A DNA stretch of 64,000 bases from Planctomycetota bacterium (GCA_029260735.1 JAJDCR010000041.1:1-64000), one strand, 5' to 3'. Shown: positions 55,205 to 63,412, counted from the first letter of the stretch. A program made the numbers and translations. Notes: generated from the letters alone by a model not told the origin.

Positions 55205-55396
55205 TTGTTGCGCCCCTTCAGGGCCCGTTTTGTTCTGGGCTTGGGTTTTCCTAGGACTTCGTCCTAGGCTGGGTTGTCTTGTCCCTTCAGGACAAAGAAT
55301 TTGTTGCGCCCCTTCAGGGCCCGTTTTGTTCTGGGCATGGGTTTTCCTAGGACTTCGTCCTAGGCTGGGTTGTCTTGTCCCTTCAGGACAAAGAAT
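55205..55396. repeat. Two 96-base direct repeats with nested palindromes
   Basis: Copies at 55205-55300 and 55301-55396 differ in one or two bases. Each contains GCCCCTTCAGGGC, CCTAGGACTTCGTCCTAGG and GTCCCTTCAGGAC, all self-complementary, as in REP/BIME units served by Y1 transposases. Confidence 0.9.
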
Positions 55397-55421
55397 TCTA
55401 GTCGTTCCCCCAAAAAATCCC

Positions 55422-55440
55422 GTCGTGCATTTTTCGTGCA
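55422..55440. repeat. GTCGTGCATTTTTCGTGCA motif
   Basis: A 19-base word holding CGTGCA twice around T5. It occurs three times in the window: 51417-51435, here, and 55651-55669. The first and third each open one of the duplicated UPF0175 blocks; this one and the third bracket the tRNA fragment. Confidence 0.7.
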
Positions 55441-55505
55441 CTTCCCCCCAAACCAGCCCATCTCTCTCCAAATTCCCCGTTGTTTCCCCGTAACCTAAGT
55501 CCACG

Positions 55506-55540
55506 AAAAAAGCCCGAAGTCTGAACAACTCCGGGCTTTT
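55506..55540 (-). terminator. Terminator of the truncated tRNA gene
   Basis: On the minus strand AAAAGCCCGGAGT, loop TGTTCAG, ACTTCGGGCTTTTTT; one mismatch in the stem. It lies 4 bases after the tRNA 3' end, as for a native tRNA transcription unit. Confidence 0.8.
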
Positions 55541-55543
55541 GCG

Positions 55544-55591
55544 TGGTAGTGGCGGAGGGACTTGAACCCCCGACTAATGGATTATGATTCC
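55544..55591 (-). tRNA. 3' fragment of a CAU-anticodon tRNA (Met or Ile2), probable attachment site
   Basis: Minus-strand sequence from the anticodon loop (ATCATAA, anticodon CAT at 55584-55586) through a full T-arm (GGGGG-TTCAAGT-CCCTC), the 3' acceptor strand CGCCACTA and encoded CCA. The D-arm and 5' acceptor half are absent; upstream sequence is unrelated. A 3' part from the anticodon loop to CCA is the usual att core of integrases that use tRNA genes. The intact tRNA and the integrase should lie outside the window, on the higher-coordinate side if this is the chromosomal end. Confidence 0.8.
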
Positions 55592-55650
55592 TTTGGTGTG
55601 AGTGCTAAGATATTGATTTTTGCTTGGTAATAGAGCTGTAGTAGAAAGCT

Positions 55651-55669
55651 GTCGTGCATTTTTCGTGCA
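55651..55669. repeat. GTCGTGCATTTTTCGTGCA motif, third copy
   Basis: Third copy of the 19-base word at 51417 and 55422, at the left edge of duplicated block 2. Confidence 0.7.
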
Positions 55670-55769
55670 TTAACATAGGAACATCAATTATCCAACTTCG
55701 CATCAAGATTGTATTTTGTCCTTTGTCATTGTAGAATAAATAGGTCTTTTCATAAGAAAGAGGAAAACT

Positions 55770-56021
55770 ATGAAAACAATTGAAATACCAGATTCTATCC
55801 TTCTCTCCCTAAAAATTCCTGAGGGAGAAGTAACAGAGCGCCTCCAGATAGAGCTAGCAATTCGTCTTTACCAAAAAGGAATTTTAGGTTTTGGTAAGGC
55901 AAGAGAGTTGGCTAAGCTAAAGAAATGGCAATTCCAGGAAATTCTGGCAAAGGAGGGGATTGCTCTTAACTATGATGTAGAGGAATTGGAAAGAGATTTG
56001 GACGTTATAAAGGATTTGTAG
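55770..56021 (+). CDS. UPF0175 protein, copy 2 (antitoxin-like)
   Basis: 83 residues, three differences from copy 1 (all near the C-terminus: ERDLDVIKDL against EKDLEAIKDL). AGAGGA precedes the ATG. The convergent neighbour is the DUF5615-DUF433 pair. UPF0175 genes more often pair with DUF3368 PIN toxins, none of which is here. Confidence 0.83.
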   Translation: MKTIEIPDSILLSLKIPEGEVTERLQIELAIRLYQKGILGFGKARELAKLKKWQFQEILAKEGIALNYDVEELERDLDVIKDL

Positions 56022-56056
56022 ATTTGATTAGCAGAATAATAGCTGGTTTTTTAAAA

Positions 56057-56410
56057 TTATTTCAAAGGTAAATACTGCACTTGCCCTTCCGATTCTCCAT
56101 CTTCACTACATTCTGCCAAGAGCAAGAGATCTTCTATCAGCTGCCCAGCGTGAATATGCCGATTTACTTCAAAAACTCCAGGCATAAACTTATTTGTAGA
56201 AACTCGCTCATAAGCATACTTCGTAATCGTTTTCACATCGTGGGTAAGAAGTACACGGTTTTCTTGAGCAGCCCACTCTAGAACAGCAGGATCATCTTCG
56301 CCAGATAACCCTACATCCTGAACTCTTAAAATATCAATGCTAGGATTACGACGAAGTAAACCTCTGACTATATTGTTGTTGAAATTTTCATCTGCAAGAA
56401 ACTTTATCAT
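56057..56410 (-). CDS. DUF5615 PIN-like protein (probable toxin)
   Basis: 117 residues: FLADENFNNNIVRGLL, DILRVQDVGLSGEDDPAVLEW and VLLTHDVKTI give the acidic residues of the Mut7-C/PIN-like fold (DEN, D, HD). Expected to be a metal-dependent RNase toxin held by the DUF433 protein encoded directly upstream with no gap. Confidence 0.85.
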   Translation of the reverse strand: MIKFLADENFNNNIVRGLLRRNPSIDILRVQDVGLSGEDDPAVLEWAAQENRVLLTHDVKTITKYAYERVSTNKFMPGVFEVNRHIHAGQLIEDLLLLAECSEDGESEGQVQYLPLK

Positions 56411-56746
56411 TTAGAAAACTTTTTCTCGCTTGCGCGCCATTAATCGTTCCCTGATTTTATCAGAAGGAAATCGTTTTTCGTTTTCTTTACGAATTTCTAA
56501 GGCTTCTTTTTCTCGCTCGCTCAAATAATGATCCACTTCTTGTTGATTACTCAGATAATATCCTATTACCAAGTAAACATCAGATAAATTTAAAGAAGTA
56601 AACTGCTGTACGATTTCTTCTGCTGTTTTACCCTCATTAAAGGCACATACGACTGTTCCCAAAGGAACTCTTGTGCCTCGGATTAAAACATCACCATCTT
56701 GGTTTGTTTCCAGAGGAGCTGGTCTTGGAGGCATGGTAAGTAGCAT
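56411..56746 (-). CDS. DUF433 protein, copy 2 (antitoxin)
   Basis: 111 residues, same core as copy 1 (GKTAEEIVQQFTSLNLSDVY). It is the first gene of the pair; its stop abuts the DUF5615 start, so the two should be made together and in sequence, antitoxin first. Confidence 0.85.
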   Translation of the reverse strand: MLLTMPPRPAPLETNQDGDVLIRGTRVPLGTVVCAFNEGKTAEEIVQQFTSLNLSDVYLVIGYYLSNQQEVDHYLSEREKEALEIRKENEKRFPSDKIRERLMARKREKVF

Positions 56747-56859
56747 TTTGTTCTCACTTATTTGATATAGGTTTTTGAATTGAGTTATATCTTAATTGTA
56801 CAAGAGGTATTAGGTCTGAGCAAATGGAAATGAAAAATAAAATAAGTGAATGTTTATTT

Positions 56860-57396
56860 TCATTGGACAGAGGATGCTCTAAAAACAAAAAATAGAAAGA
56901 GTATCGATAAAACAATCAAAATAATAGCTAAATACAAGTTTTCCCAAGAACTGTATACCGCTATACATGTTATCCCAGAAGCCATAGATCCGCAGCTAAG
57001 AAAAAATCCCAAAATAAGTCGAGAGCACCACTTGTCCAGTAGTTCTTCTGTCGTATACGAAATTGTTAAACCTCTAAATAAACTTTTTTTCATGAGAATT
57101 AGTTCAGCTCCCAGTAAACAGGTAACAAAACCAATAGCAGCTGTTAGCCAAGAAGCATTAGATACTAGATAAAAATAATATATATCTGATGAATTTTCTG
57201 ATTTAGATCCCGATAACTCAATTAAGCCAGCAGAACAAAACCCCAATAAAATAGATGATATAGTCCGATAACTTTGGAGAAAATCTTTAAAAACTTCTGA
57301 TGGAGAACGATAACTGCATCTTGGACAGTAAGTACTATTCTTATGAAGCTCTTTCTGACAACATGGACATTTTTGTATTTTAACTGTTACATTCAT
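56860..57396 (-). CDS. Membrane protein with N-terminal zinc ribbon
   Basis: 178 residues. Four cysteines in KCPCCQKEL and YCPRCSYRS form a zinc ribbon at the start; four membrane segments follow (about 46-62, 80-105, 125-145, 152-172). No family recognised. Its start shares one base with the stop of the AAA ATPase gene (TAATG), so translation is coupled. Zinc-ribbon membrane proteins often act as small scaffolds or sensors; here it would be the membrane part of the four-gene set. Confidence 0.65.
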   Translation of the reverse strand: MNVTVKIQKCPCCQKELHKNSTYCPRCSYRSPSEVFKDFLQSYRTISSILLGFCSAGLIELSGSKSENSSDIYYFYLVSNASWLTAAIGFVTCLLGAELILMKKSLFRGLTISYTTEELLDKWCSRLILGFFLSCGSMASGITCIAVYSSWENLYLAIILIVLSILFLFFVFRASSVQ

Positions 57397-58994
57397 TAAC
57401 TTGATTCTTTTAAAAATTCTTCAATACGTTTTTTATAAAAATTAATAAGCTTTAAACAAAAATCATCGCTGACTTTCTCCCCCCTCTCTAGTTTTGAAAT
57501 TTGCGAAGGATGACATTTGAGTTTTTTTCCAATATATTTTTGTTGAAAACCTTTTTTTATTCGGAAATTTTTTATTTTGTCTCTGTTAATATACAAGTAT
57601 AGAGGGGACGGTACACTAAAAAGGGAATTGCCCCGCTTTGGTATTTCTCTCTCAGTATTATCATCTTTTTCTAAATCTTTCTCATCGAGATTCTCCTCTA
57701 AAAGTTCACTTTTTCCATTTCTGATATGCCTTAGTTGACTCTCATATTTTTGTCTTACCTTGCGGAGAAATATATATACTGCATTACTATTTTCCCAAAC
57801 TTCTTTTATTTGTTGTTCTAGGAGGGGATAATAAGGGTTTTCTTGAGGCGGAGAAATCTTAATTTTTTTCCATAGATAAACGTTTAAACGCTCTTTTACT
57901 AGTTTTTGAGCATCCCTTAAGGAAAAATCATCAATACTACAGATCCCTCCCTCAGACATTCTTCGAAAAAGATGAGCATCTATTGTCTCTGAAATTTTTA
58001 TCCATACTACCTCTTGTACACAGAAAAGAAAGCAAATATTGGGTAAGCGGTCTAATTCTCTTAAAACTGATGTTATTCTTAAAATAGCTTCATTAGCATT
58101 TGCTTCATCGTATCCTTGTGTTGAATGGTAAATATCTTCTAATTCGTCAAATACAAAAGCAATGCTACACCCTACAATATTACTTAGAGTCCAAACCCAG
58201 TCTTTAATTCTCAGTATCCAACTTGAGTTTCTTATCCCCATGAGTTCCAGCGTCTCTTGAGGTAGGGGCTTTCCATCAAGCCACTCTTCTATATAGCCTT
58301 GACAAGATTCTTCTAACAAAAAAAAGCAAATCGCTCGGAAAGTATCGTAATCATATCGCCCTTTTCCTTCGTTAGGGAACTCTTCATGATGAACAGTTTT
58401 TGCTGCTAGTCTTTCCAATGCCTTCTTGCAAAACACTTGGCTTTTTAGTGCATTTTTTAGCTCCTTCAGTTGTACTTTGGAGCTCTTATTAGATATGATG
58501 GGGAATGTATCACTGACTATTTGCCAGAGGGTTCTTTTCGCTGATAATTCTTTTCTACCTTCTTTTGTTCTTATAAATTCATCATAGGTTTGTAGTAAGA
58601 CTTCTTTTACTCGGTCCGTAGTCCTTTTTATTAAACGATTGCTGTGACGAAATATCGAATCAAAAATGCTTGAGGCTAGATGCTGGCGAAAGCAACCATA
58701 TTCGACTCTGTAAGGTGGTACATATACAAAAGCAATATTAGGAAAAGATTTCTCTATTTGATTTTGAGTCCATGCAATTAAATGACTTTTTCCCATCCCA
58801 GGAGGAGCAGTAATAACTAAACTTTGTGGAGAATGAGCTTGATAGATTCCCTCTAGTAATTGTGAAATCTTTTTTTTGATTTCTCCATGTAAAGTATCCA
58901 CATCTACAATTGGTTGCCAAGGAAGCCGAACAACTTCGCTTGCAAACGGTTGAGAACCTATTTTTAAGATACTTTCAATATCTTGCTGATCCAT
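57396..58994 (-). CDS. AAA ATPase with C-terminal XRE helix-turn-helix
   Basis: 532 residues from the ATG at 58994 (GGAG 6 bases ahead; a TTG five codons earlier is less likely). Walker A is APPGMGKSHLIAW (about residue 65 on) and Walker B is IAFVFDELEDIYH (about 280-292), followed by a sensor-like FLFCVQEVVW. After a charged linker (about 430-455) the chain ends in an XRE domain: IKNFRIKKGFQQKYIGKKL and CHPSQISKLERG. It may load onto or remodel DNA or a protein complex. The start overlaps the upstream coiled-coil gene by 20 bases. I do not match it to BrxC, DndH or another named defence ATPase with confidence. Confidence 0.78.
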   Translation of the reverse strand: MDQQDIESILKIGSQPFASEVVRLPWQPIVDVDTLHGEIKKKISQLLEGIYQAHSPQSLVITAPPGMGKSHLIAWTQNQIEKSFPNIAFVYVPPYRVEYGCFRQHLASSIFDSIFRHSNRLIKRTTDRVKEVLLQTYDEFIRTKEGRKELSAKRTLWQIVSDTFPIISNKSSKVQLKELKNALKSQVFCKKALERLAAKTVHHEEFPNEGKGRYDYDTFRAICFFLLEESCQGYIEEWLDGKPLPQETLELMGIRNSSWILRIKDWVWTLSNIVGCSIAFVFDELEDIYHSTQGYDEANANEAILRITSVLRELDRLPNICFLFCVQEVVWIKISETIDAHLFRRMSEGGICSIDDFSLRDAQKLVKERLNVYLWKKIKISPPQENPYYPLLEQQIKEVWENSNAVYIFLRKVRQKYESQLRHIRNGKSELLEENLDEKDLEKDDNTEREIPKRGNSLFSVPSPLYLYINRDKIKNFRIKKGFQQKYIGKKLKCHPSQISKLERGEKVSDDFCLKLINFYKKRIEEFLKESS

Positions 58995-60222
58995 ACTCTT
59001 CTCCCACAAATCCTTTTACTCTAACATAAAATAAAATCCCATACTCTGATTTAATTCCTTCTTTTGACCGGGGCTCTAAACGTGGACTATTGCAAACACG
59101 TAAGCTAAGTTTTTGTTCTTTTTTCCATTTTATCAACATCTTATGAAAGTCTTTTAAACTTAGATTTTTACTCTCTTTGATAAGCTCATCAAAAAGATTG
59201 GGAATCGGCATACTACCAGCATAAGCAGGATTCTTTTTGCAGTAACTTTGGTAGCTTTTTTTTAATAGTTCGAAGAGACTATTTTCATCGAAATGATTAG
59301 CATTTCTCTGTTCTTGGACATTTTCTGTTTTTAGTTTTTTTTGCAAACTCTGTATGTCTGCGAGTATTTCATTTTGTTTACTTAGGGAAGTTTCCTTGCA
59401 ATTAGAAAGGTTCTCTTCTAAAGCTTGACAGCTTTGGGTAAATTCTTGTTTTGTTTCTTCAATTTTTTCTGCGGTTCTTTGGTAGTATTCTTCTGCTTGT
59501 TCAATTGCTTTTAAGTTTGCTTCCTGAACTTCTTTTTGTAAAGTTTCACTAATCATAGAAAACAAAGCTGTAGACCTTATCTCTTTCATAGTATCGACAA
59601 AAGTCTCTTTAAACTTTTGCACTTGCTTCTCAAGGTGACTAGCAACCTCTGTGTTAAGTTTTGTTATTTCGGCAGATTGAGGTAAGTTGTCAGTTGCCAT
59701 TTTTTTTAGGCTATTGAGCTGAGTAAAAAAAGTTTTTTGCTGCTTTTCTATCGAATCAAACTCTTCTTCAAGTTTTTCTTGCTTTATTACTGCTTGTTTA
59801 TCTATAGGTAAGCGTTCGAATAAAAATTTTTCTCCTTTAGGCTCTAAAAGAAAAGTGTTAGTTGTCTTTTTCTTTATTAGCTTTGTTTCTTCTGCTTCTT
59901 TTCGCCATATAGGTAAAATGTTTCGACTCTCTGTTGCATTTAGCTTTTTCCCTTCTTTCTTTTTTAATATTTGAAAGAAGTCTTCCCAAACTTGTTCTTT
60001 GATTTTTTCATATCGAGAGTGTCCGACCTCTTTTTTCCAAAACTCTAATCCTTTAGATGTCACATCATATTTATTTTTAGCCGATTCTTTTAGCAACTGT
60101 TTTTGACAAAGTTCATTAAATAAAAGCTGTGCTTTTTTCGCACTCAGTCCTATTGCTTTCTTTGTAAGAGAAGTTCCTCCTAAAATTATGGCTTTTTCTA
60201 GAGGCTCCAAGATTTCTTGCAT
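58975..60222 (-). CDS. Coiled-coil protein with winged-helix ends
   Basis: 415 residues. The first 75 look like a winged helix (KAIGLSAKKAQLLFNELCQK, LEFWKKEVG) and a second such unit may follow to about 140. Residues 145-305 are a long coiled coil rich in Glu, Lys and Gln. The C-terminal 100 residues form another compact domain (SLKDFHKMLIKWKKEQKLSL, SPRLEPRSKEGIKSEYGILF). No family recognised. The overlap with the AAA gene suggests a stoichiometric partner, perhaps an adaptor that links the ATPase to DNA or to the membrane components. Confidence 0.65.
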   Translation of the reverse strand: MQEILEPLEKAIILGGTSLTKKAIGLSAKKAQLLFNELCQKQLLKESAKNKYDVTSKGLEFWKKEVGHSRYEKIKEQVWEDFFQILKKKEGKKLNATESRNILPIWRKEAEETKLIKKKTTNTFLLEPKGEKFLFERLPIDKQAVIKQEKLEEEFDSIEKQQKTFFTQLNSLKKMATDNLPQSAEITKLNTEVASHLEKQVQKFKETFVDTMKEIRSTALFSMISETLQKEVQEANLKAIEQAEEYYQRTAEKIEETKQEFTQSCQALEENLSNCKETSLSKQNEILADIQSLQKKLKTENVQEQRNANHFDENSLFELLKKSYQSYCKKNPAYAGSMPIPNLFDELIKESKNLSLKDFHKMLIKWKKEQKLSLRVCNSPRLEPRSKEGIKSEYGILFYVRVKGFVGEEYGSARY

Positions 60223-60288
60223 TGTAAATTCCCTTGCAAAAATTAGGTTTTAAGTATTCTTATTGTTGTATACTTTTCTTTTGTTGGA

Positions 60289-61902
60289 CTAAAATCTTTG
60301 AACAGATATTTTAAGTACCAGAATGCCTGTATCTATATTTCCTGGAGAAAAGCACAAAATGTTTTGAACTCCCTCTTTCTTGAGTAAGTCCCCTAGCTCT
60401 ATTTGATAGGAACCAACATTGTCATTATTACTAAGGTCGGAATCATAGATTGATATATCAACGATTCGATTATCTAGTTTACTGACATTATAGGCATCTA
60501 TAGCGAGATTCCAGTTAGGTAAATAATCGTCTTGGTCTTTGTAACCTTCTCCTCCAACTCTTTGCCCCTCTACAGAAATAATGGGATAGCAGTCTGGAGC
60601 AGCTGTCCCACGGTTTGCCATTGTTAGTATTTCGTTACTAATTTCCGCAACAATAGCATTAGCAGGACCTGACACCTTGGCTAAATATGCAATAAAAGCT
60701 CCTGCCCCTGATACTCTTCCTCCCGCCAGTCCGTCCCAAGGGGTTTGAGCAATGGGTTTAAAAGGTAAAATTACAGCACCATGCAAAGTAATTCGGTAAT
60801 TACTTTTCTGATTCAAAGCTTGCTGACACTCCGTTAGTCCTTGCTCGGCTAAAGTATAGTCTGACCATAGCCTGAGTGTTGCTTGGTAAAATTCGATTGC
60901 ACTTTCCCACTCCTGGTTTTCTTTGGCTTGATTAGCTTTCAAAAAGTATATGTTTGCTTTTTTTTGCTGGCCTAATATCTCTTCTTTTAATCTAGAGGCT
61001 TCTGTATTTTGCGGATTGAAAGATATTGCTTGATGAGCATACTCTTCTGCACTTGTTAATTTGCTTTCTTGCAAAGAGTCTTTTGTTTTTTTTACAAACC
61101 TTATAGATTTAACATAAGGCAGACAAATGTTTATTTTTTCTTTTACCTCAGGTGTTTCAATTCTGTTGGAAGCTTCTGTAAAAGCAAAAAAAGCTTTTTC
61201 CCAGTGCAATAGAGCTAATTCTTTTTCTCCCATTTCGAAATATTTTTCGTAGTCTAAATGACGATCAACAACCTTGCGTCCTTCAATAGCTACTGAGTTG
61301 TCACTCCATGTGCTCAGAACTTCATCATATTTACTTCCTGCTTTTTGCCACTTCTGATCAACTAGAAGGCTCTCTGCCTCTGAAAGAGTTTCTGTAACTG
61401 ACTCTTGTTTTTGCTTTACCTCTGATAATTTATTTTGGGCTAGTTCGTTATCAGGTATATAGTTGAGGGCTTGCAGTAGAGAAGTGTAGGCTTCTGTTAG
61501 TCTACTTTGATTAAGAAGATTGATTCCCTTTTGAGTTAACAATTGCGACTTTTGTTTCGTTCTTCCTTTTTTAGCCTTATCTAGCTCTAGTCTTGTTTTT
61601 TCATCTGGGCGAAGCTGTAAGGAAAGAGAAAAAAACTCAATTGCTTCACTATAGTTATCCATTGCTGCTGATCGATATCCATGAGAGTAATAGTAATCAG
61701 CACCTTGCTCTTTAGCTAAGCTTAGTTTTTTTGCTACGATCACATTTTCTGGATCTTCTGTAGATGCTAATTGATACATTTTTACAGCTTTTATCCAGTT
61801 ATTTTTTGCAGCTAATTTATCAGCTTTCTTCTCGTAAGAAGAGCATCCCACTAACATCACACAGATAAAGCACACTACCCATTGAGTATATTTTTGATTC
61901 AT
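60289..61902 (-). CDS. TPR lipoprotein with C-terminal C2-like domain
   Basis: 537 residues from the ATG at 61902 (AAAGG ahead). A lipobox (MLVGC) marks a lipoprotein. About 350 residues of TPR-like repeats follow (WIKAVKMYQLASTEDPENV, YSEAIEFFSLSLQLRPDEK, WESAIEFYQATLRLW). The last 160 residues are beta-rich; ITLHGAVILPFKP and NWNLAIDAYNVS then VDISIYDSDLSNNDNVG resemble a C2 domain. First gene of the leftward set, 66 bases before the coiled-coil gene. Expected to face the periplasm while its partners are cytosolic, with the zinc-ribbon membrane protein able to join both sides. Confidence 0.75.
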   Translation of the reverse strand: MNQKYTQWVVCFICVMLVGCSSYEKKADKLAAKNNWIKAVKMYQLASTEDPENVIVAKKLSLAKEQGADYYYSHGYRSAAMDNYSEAIEFFSLSLQLRPDEKTRLELDKAKKGRTKQKSQLLTQKGINLLNQSRLTEAYTSLLQALNYIPDNELAQNKLSEVKQKQESVTETLSEAESLLVDQKWQKAGSKYDEVLSTWSDNSVAIEGRKVVDRHLDYEKYFEMGEKELALLHWEKAFFAFTEASNRIETPEVKEKINICLPYVKSIRFVKKTKDSLQESKLTSAEEYAHQAISFNPQNTEASRLKEEILGQQKKANIYFLKANQAKENQEWESAIEFYQATLRLWSDYTLAEQGLTECQQALNQKSNYRITLHGAVILPFKPIAQTPWDGLAGGRVSGAGAFIAYLAKVSGPANAIVAEISNEILTMANRGTAAPDCYPIISVEGQRVGGEGYKDQDDYLPNWNLAIDAYNVSKLDNRIVDISIYDSDLSNNDNVGSYQIELGDLLKKEGVQNILCFSPGNIDTGILVLKISVQRF

Positions 61903-61977
61903 AACAAACCTTTCTACCATTACTATACTAATATTAGACCTTTTTCCTTCTCTTGAAGCTAAACTATCTTAACTAGA

Positions 61978-62946
61978 TTAGATCAATTGTCCAGAATCTT
62001 TTGTAGGTTCTAAGATTGAAAATATGCTTTTGGTAATATTATCATAAGTCGGCATTAGGTGTGCTTTTGATATGCGCTTTTTCCAAAGAAGCTCTCTCAA
62101 GTTATTGATTTCTTTAGTTGGTAAAGTTATTTTGCGTAGAGGTTTGCTTGGTAAATTCACTTTTTTTAAGACTTCTGGACAATTGCGGTTTATACAGTTT
62201 TCTATTGTCTCTTCAAAACAAGGCCAGTAACCTTTATTGATGAAAACTGAGTGTGCTCGACTATCGTAAGAGAATAGACCATCTTGAGCGTGTAAAAAAT
62301 GATTATCTGATCGAGGACACGTAAGTTCTGTTAAAACATGATGATCTAAAACATCTCTGTGCATAGCCCATACTGCTATTTTTTTGGCATTTTTTTGTTG
62401 ATCTTCAAAGCTAGAAGCGAAAAAAGCAGCTATTTCGGGTTTTCGAGTCCAATCTAATAAACGCGTTGGAATTCCGTGATGTTGCGCTAAAGCAGAAATT
62501 GCTGGAGAAGGGACTAATAACTGAGCTGGGGTCTTGGTAAGAAACCTTTCTATAAAACAATATTTTTTACCATCATTTGGTACAAAGAAACCTAACTCGT
62601 CACTAAGACGAGAAAATTGACAGAGCAAGTATCCTTCACTGGCTTCTTGAAAAAGATAATTTGCAGCAAATTCTTTATTTATTGCTTTTTTTACTTCCCC
62701 ATTAGCATGTTGACTAGTGTCCATCATGCTTTGATAACGCTTTCTCAATTGCTTTTCAACTAATTCTATTGATTTATTATTACGCCAAGCACTGGGTATC
62801 AATTTCCAATCAGAATTCGTATGCCCTCGAAAAACCCAATTACAGTCGAGCCCATCAAACCATTTGTCATCTGTTCGAGTTAAGTATTCGAGAAATTTTT
62901 CCGCTTTTTTACAATCTCTAACTTCAATGCAACTAAATTCATCCAT
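61978..62946 (-). CDS. FRG domain-containing protein
   Basis: 322 residues from the ATG that shares its A with the XRE stop (TGATG). The FRG motif is NWVFRGHTNSDWKLIPSAWR, followed by ALAQHHGIPTRLLDWTRKPE and AAFFASS, the other two signature blocks of the family. Activity of FRG domains is not firmly known; they occur in mobile and defence-linked genes. Pairing with an XRE regulator fits a toxin-antitoxin or phage-response unit. Confidence 0.88.
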   Translation of the reverse strand: MDEFSCIEVRDCKKAEKFLEYLTRTDDKWFDGLDCNWVFRGHTNSDWKLIPSAWRNNKSIELVEKQLRKRYQSMMDTSQHANGEVKKAINKEFAANYLFQEASEGYLLCQFSRLSDELGFFVPNDGKKYCFIERFLTKTPAQLLVPSPAISALAQHHGIPTRLLDWTRKPEIAAFFASSFEDQQKNAKKIAVWAMHRDVLDHHVLTELTCPRSDNHFLHAQDGLFSYDSRAHSVFINKGYWPCFEETIENCINRNCPEVLKKVNLPSKPLRKITLPTKEINNLRELLWKKRISKAHLMPTYDNITKSIFSILEPTKDSGQLI

Positions 62947-63278
62947 CACCCTTTACCAACCAGCGAAGATACACTAGACAATTCCTTCTCAACCCGAGTC
63001 AAACGCTCCTCAATTCGCTCAATCCGCCGATCATCTCCCTGATCGTTGCTAACCCCTTGTCCAAAATCTTCACGCTTAACATACCCCGGAAACAAATCGC
63101 TGATAATATCCAGCATATCCGCTAGCTTAAACAAATCGTCTACAGAGGGACGCTTCCTATTGTTAATCCACTCCGAAATCGAAGATTGAGATTTGCCCAT
63201 AGTCTCGGCTAATTCTTGTTGGGTAATTTTTTTCTTTTTCAATCCTTGTCGGATGGCTTCGCCAATATTTATATTCAC
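62946..63278 (-). CDS. XRE-family regulator paired with the FRG gene
   Basis: 110 residues starting at GTG with a strong GGAGG 7 bases ahead. The helix-turn-helix is ITQQELAETMGKSQSSISEW (about residues 18-37) with RPSVDDLFKLADML after it; a C-terminal helix (IERIEERLTRVEKELSSV) could dimerise. It probably represses its own operon and perhaps the divergent primase gene through the TATCGCCA sites upstream. Confidence 0.88.
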   Translation of the reverse strand: MNINIGEAIRQGLKKKKITQQELAETMGKSQSSISEWINNRKRPSVDDLFKLADMLDIISDLFPGYVKREDFGQGVSNDQGDDRRIERIEERLTRVEKELSSVSSLVGKG

Positions 63279-63296
63279 AATTTTTCCTCCTTTTTT

Positions 63297-63412
63297 TATC
63301 GCTTATGGCGATAGTTATTCTTTAGTTTATCACAGTCTTAGAAGTTCAACCAGTTTTTTTTCAAAGAGTTGGGGAAATTTCTGCTTGACAATATCGCCAA
63401 AAGAGATATTAT
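63297..63412. promoter_or_regulatory. Divergent control region with TATCGCCA sites and a sigma-70 promoter
   Basis: A rightward promoter TTGACA (63385-63390), 16-base spacer, TATTAT (63407-63412) overlaps the dyad AATATC...GATATT (63390-63410). A second dyad TATCGC-TTATG-GCGATA lies at 63297-63313, 19 bases before the XRE start. TATCGCCA occurs at 63392-63399 and, inverted, at 63306-63313, so one regulator could bind both. Confidence 0.55.

Noticed and set aside
55205-55396. CRISPR-like direct repeats
   Set aside because: Only two 96-base copies with nested palindromes directly beside a Y1 transposase remnant; no spacers.
55544-55620. Complete tRNA gene
   Set aside because: The D-arm and 5' acceptor strand cannot be found upstream of the anticodon loop; only the 3' part is present.
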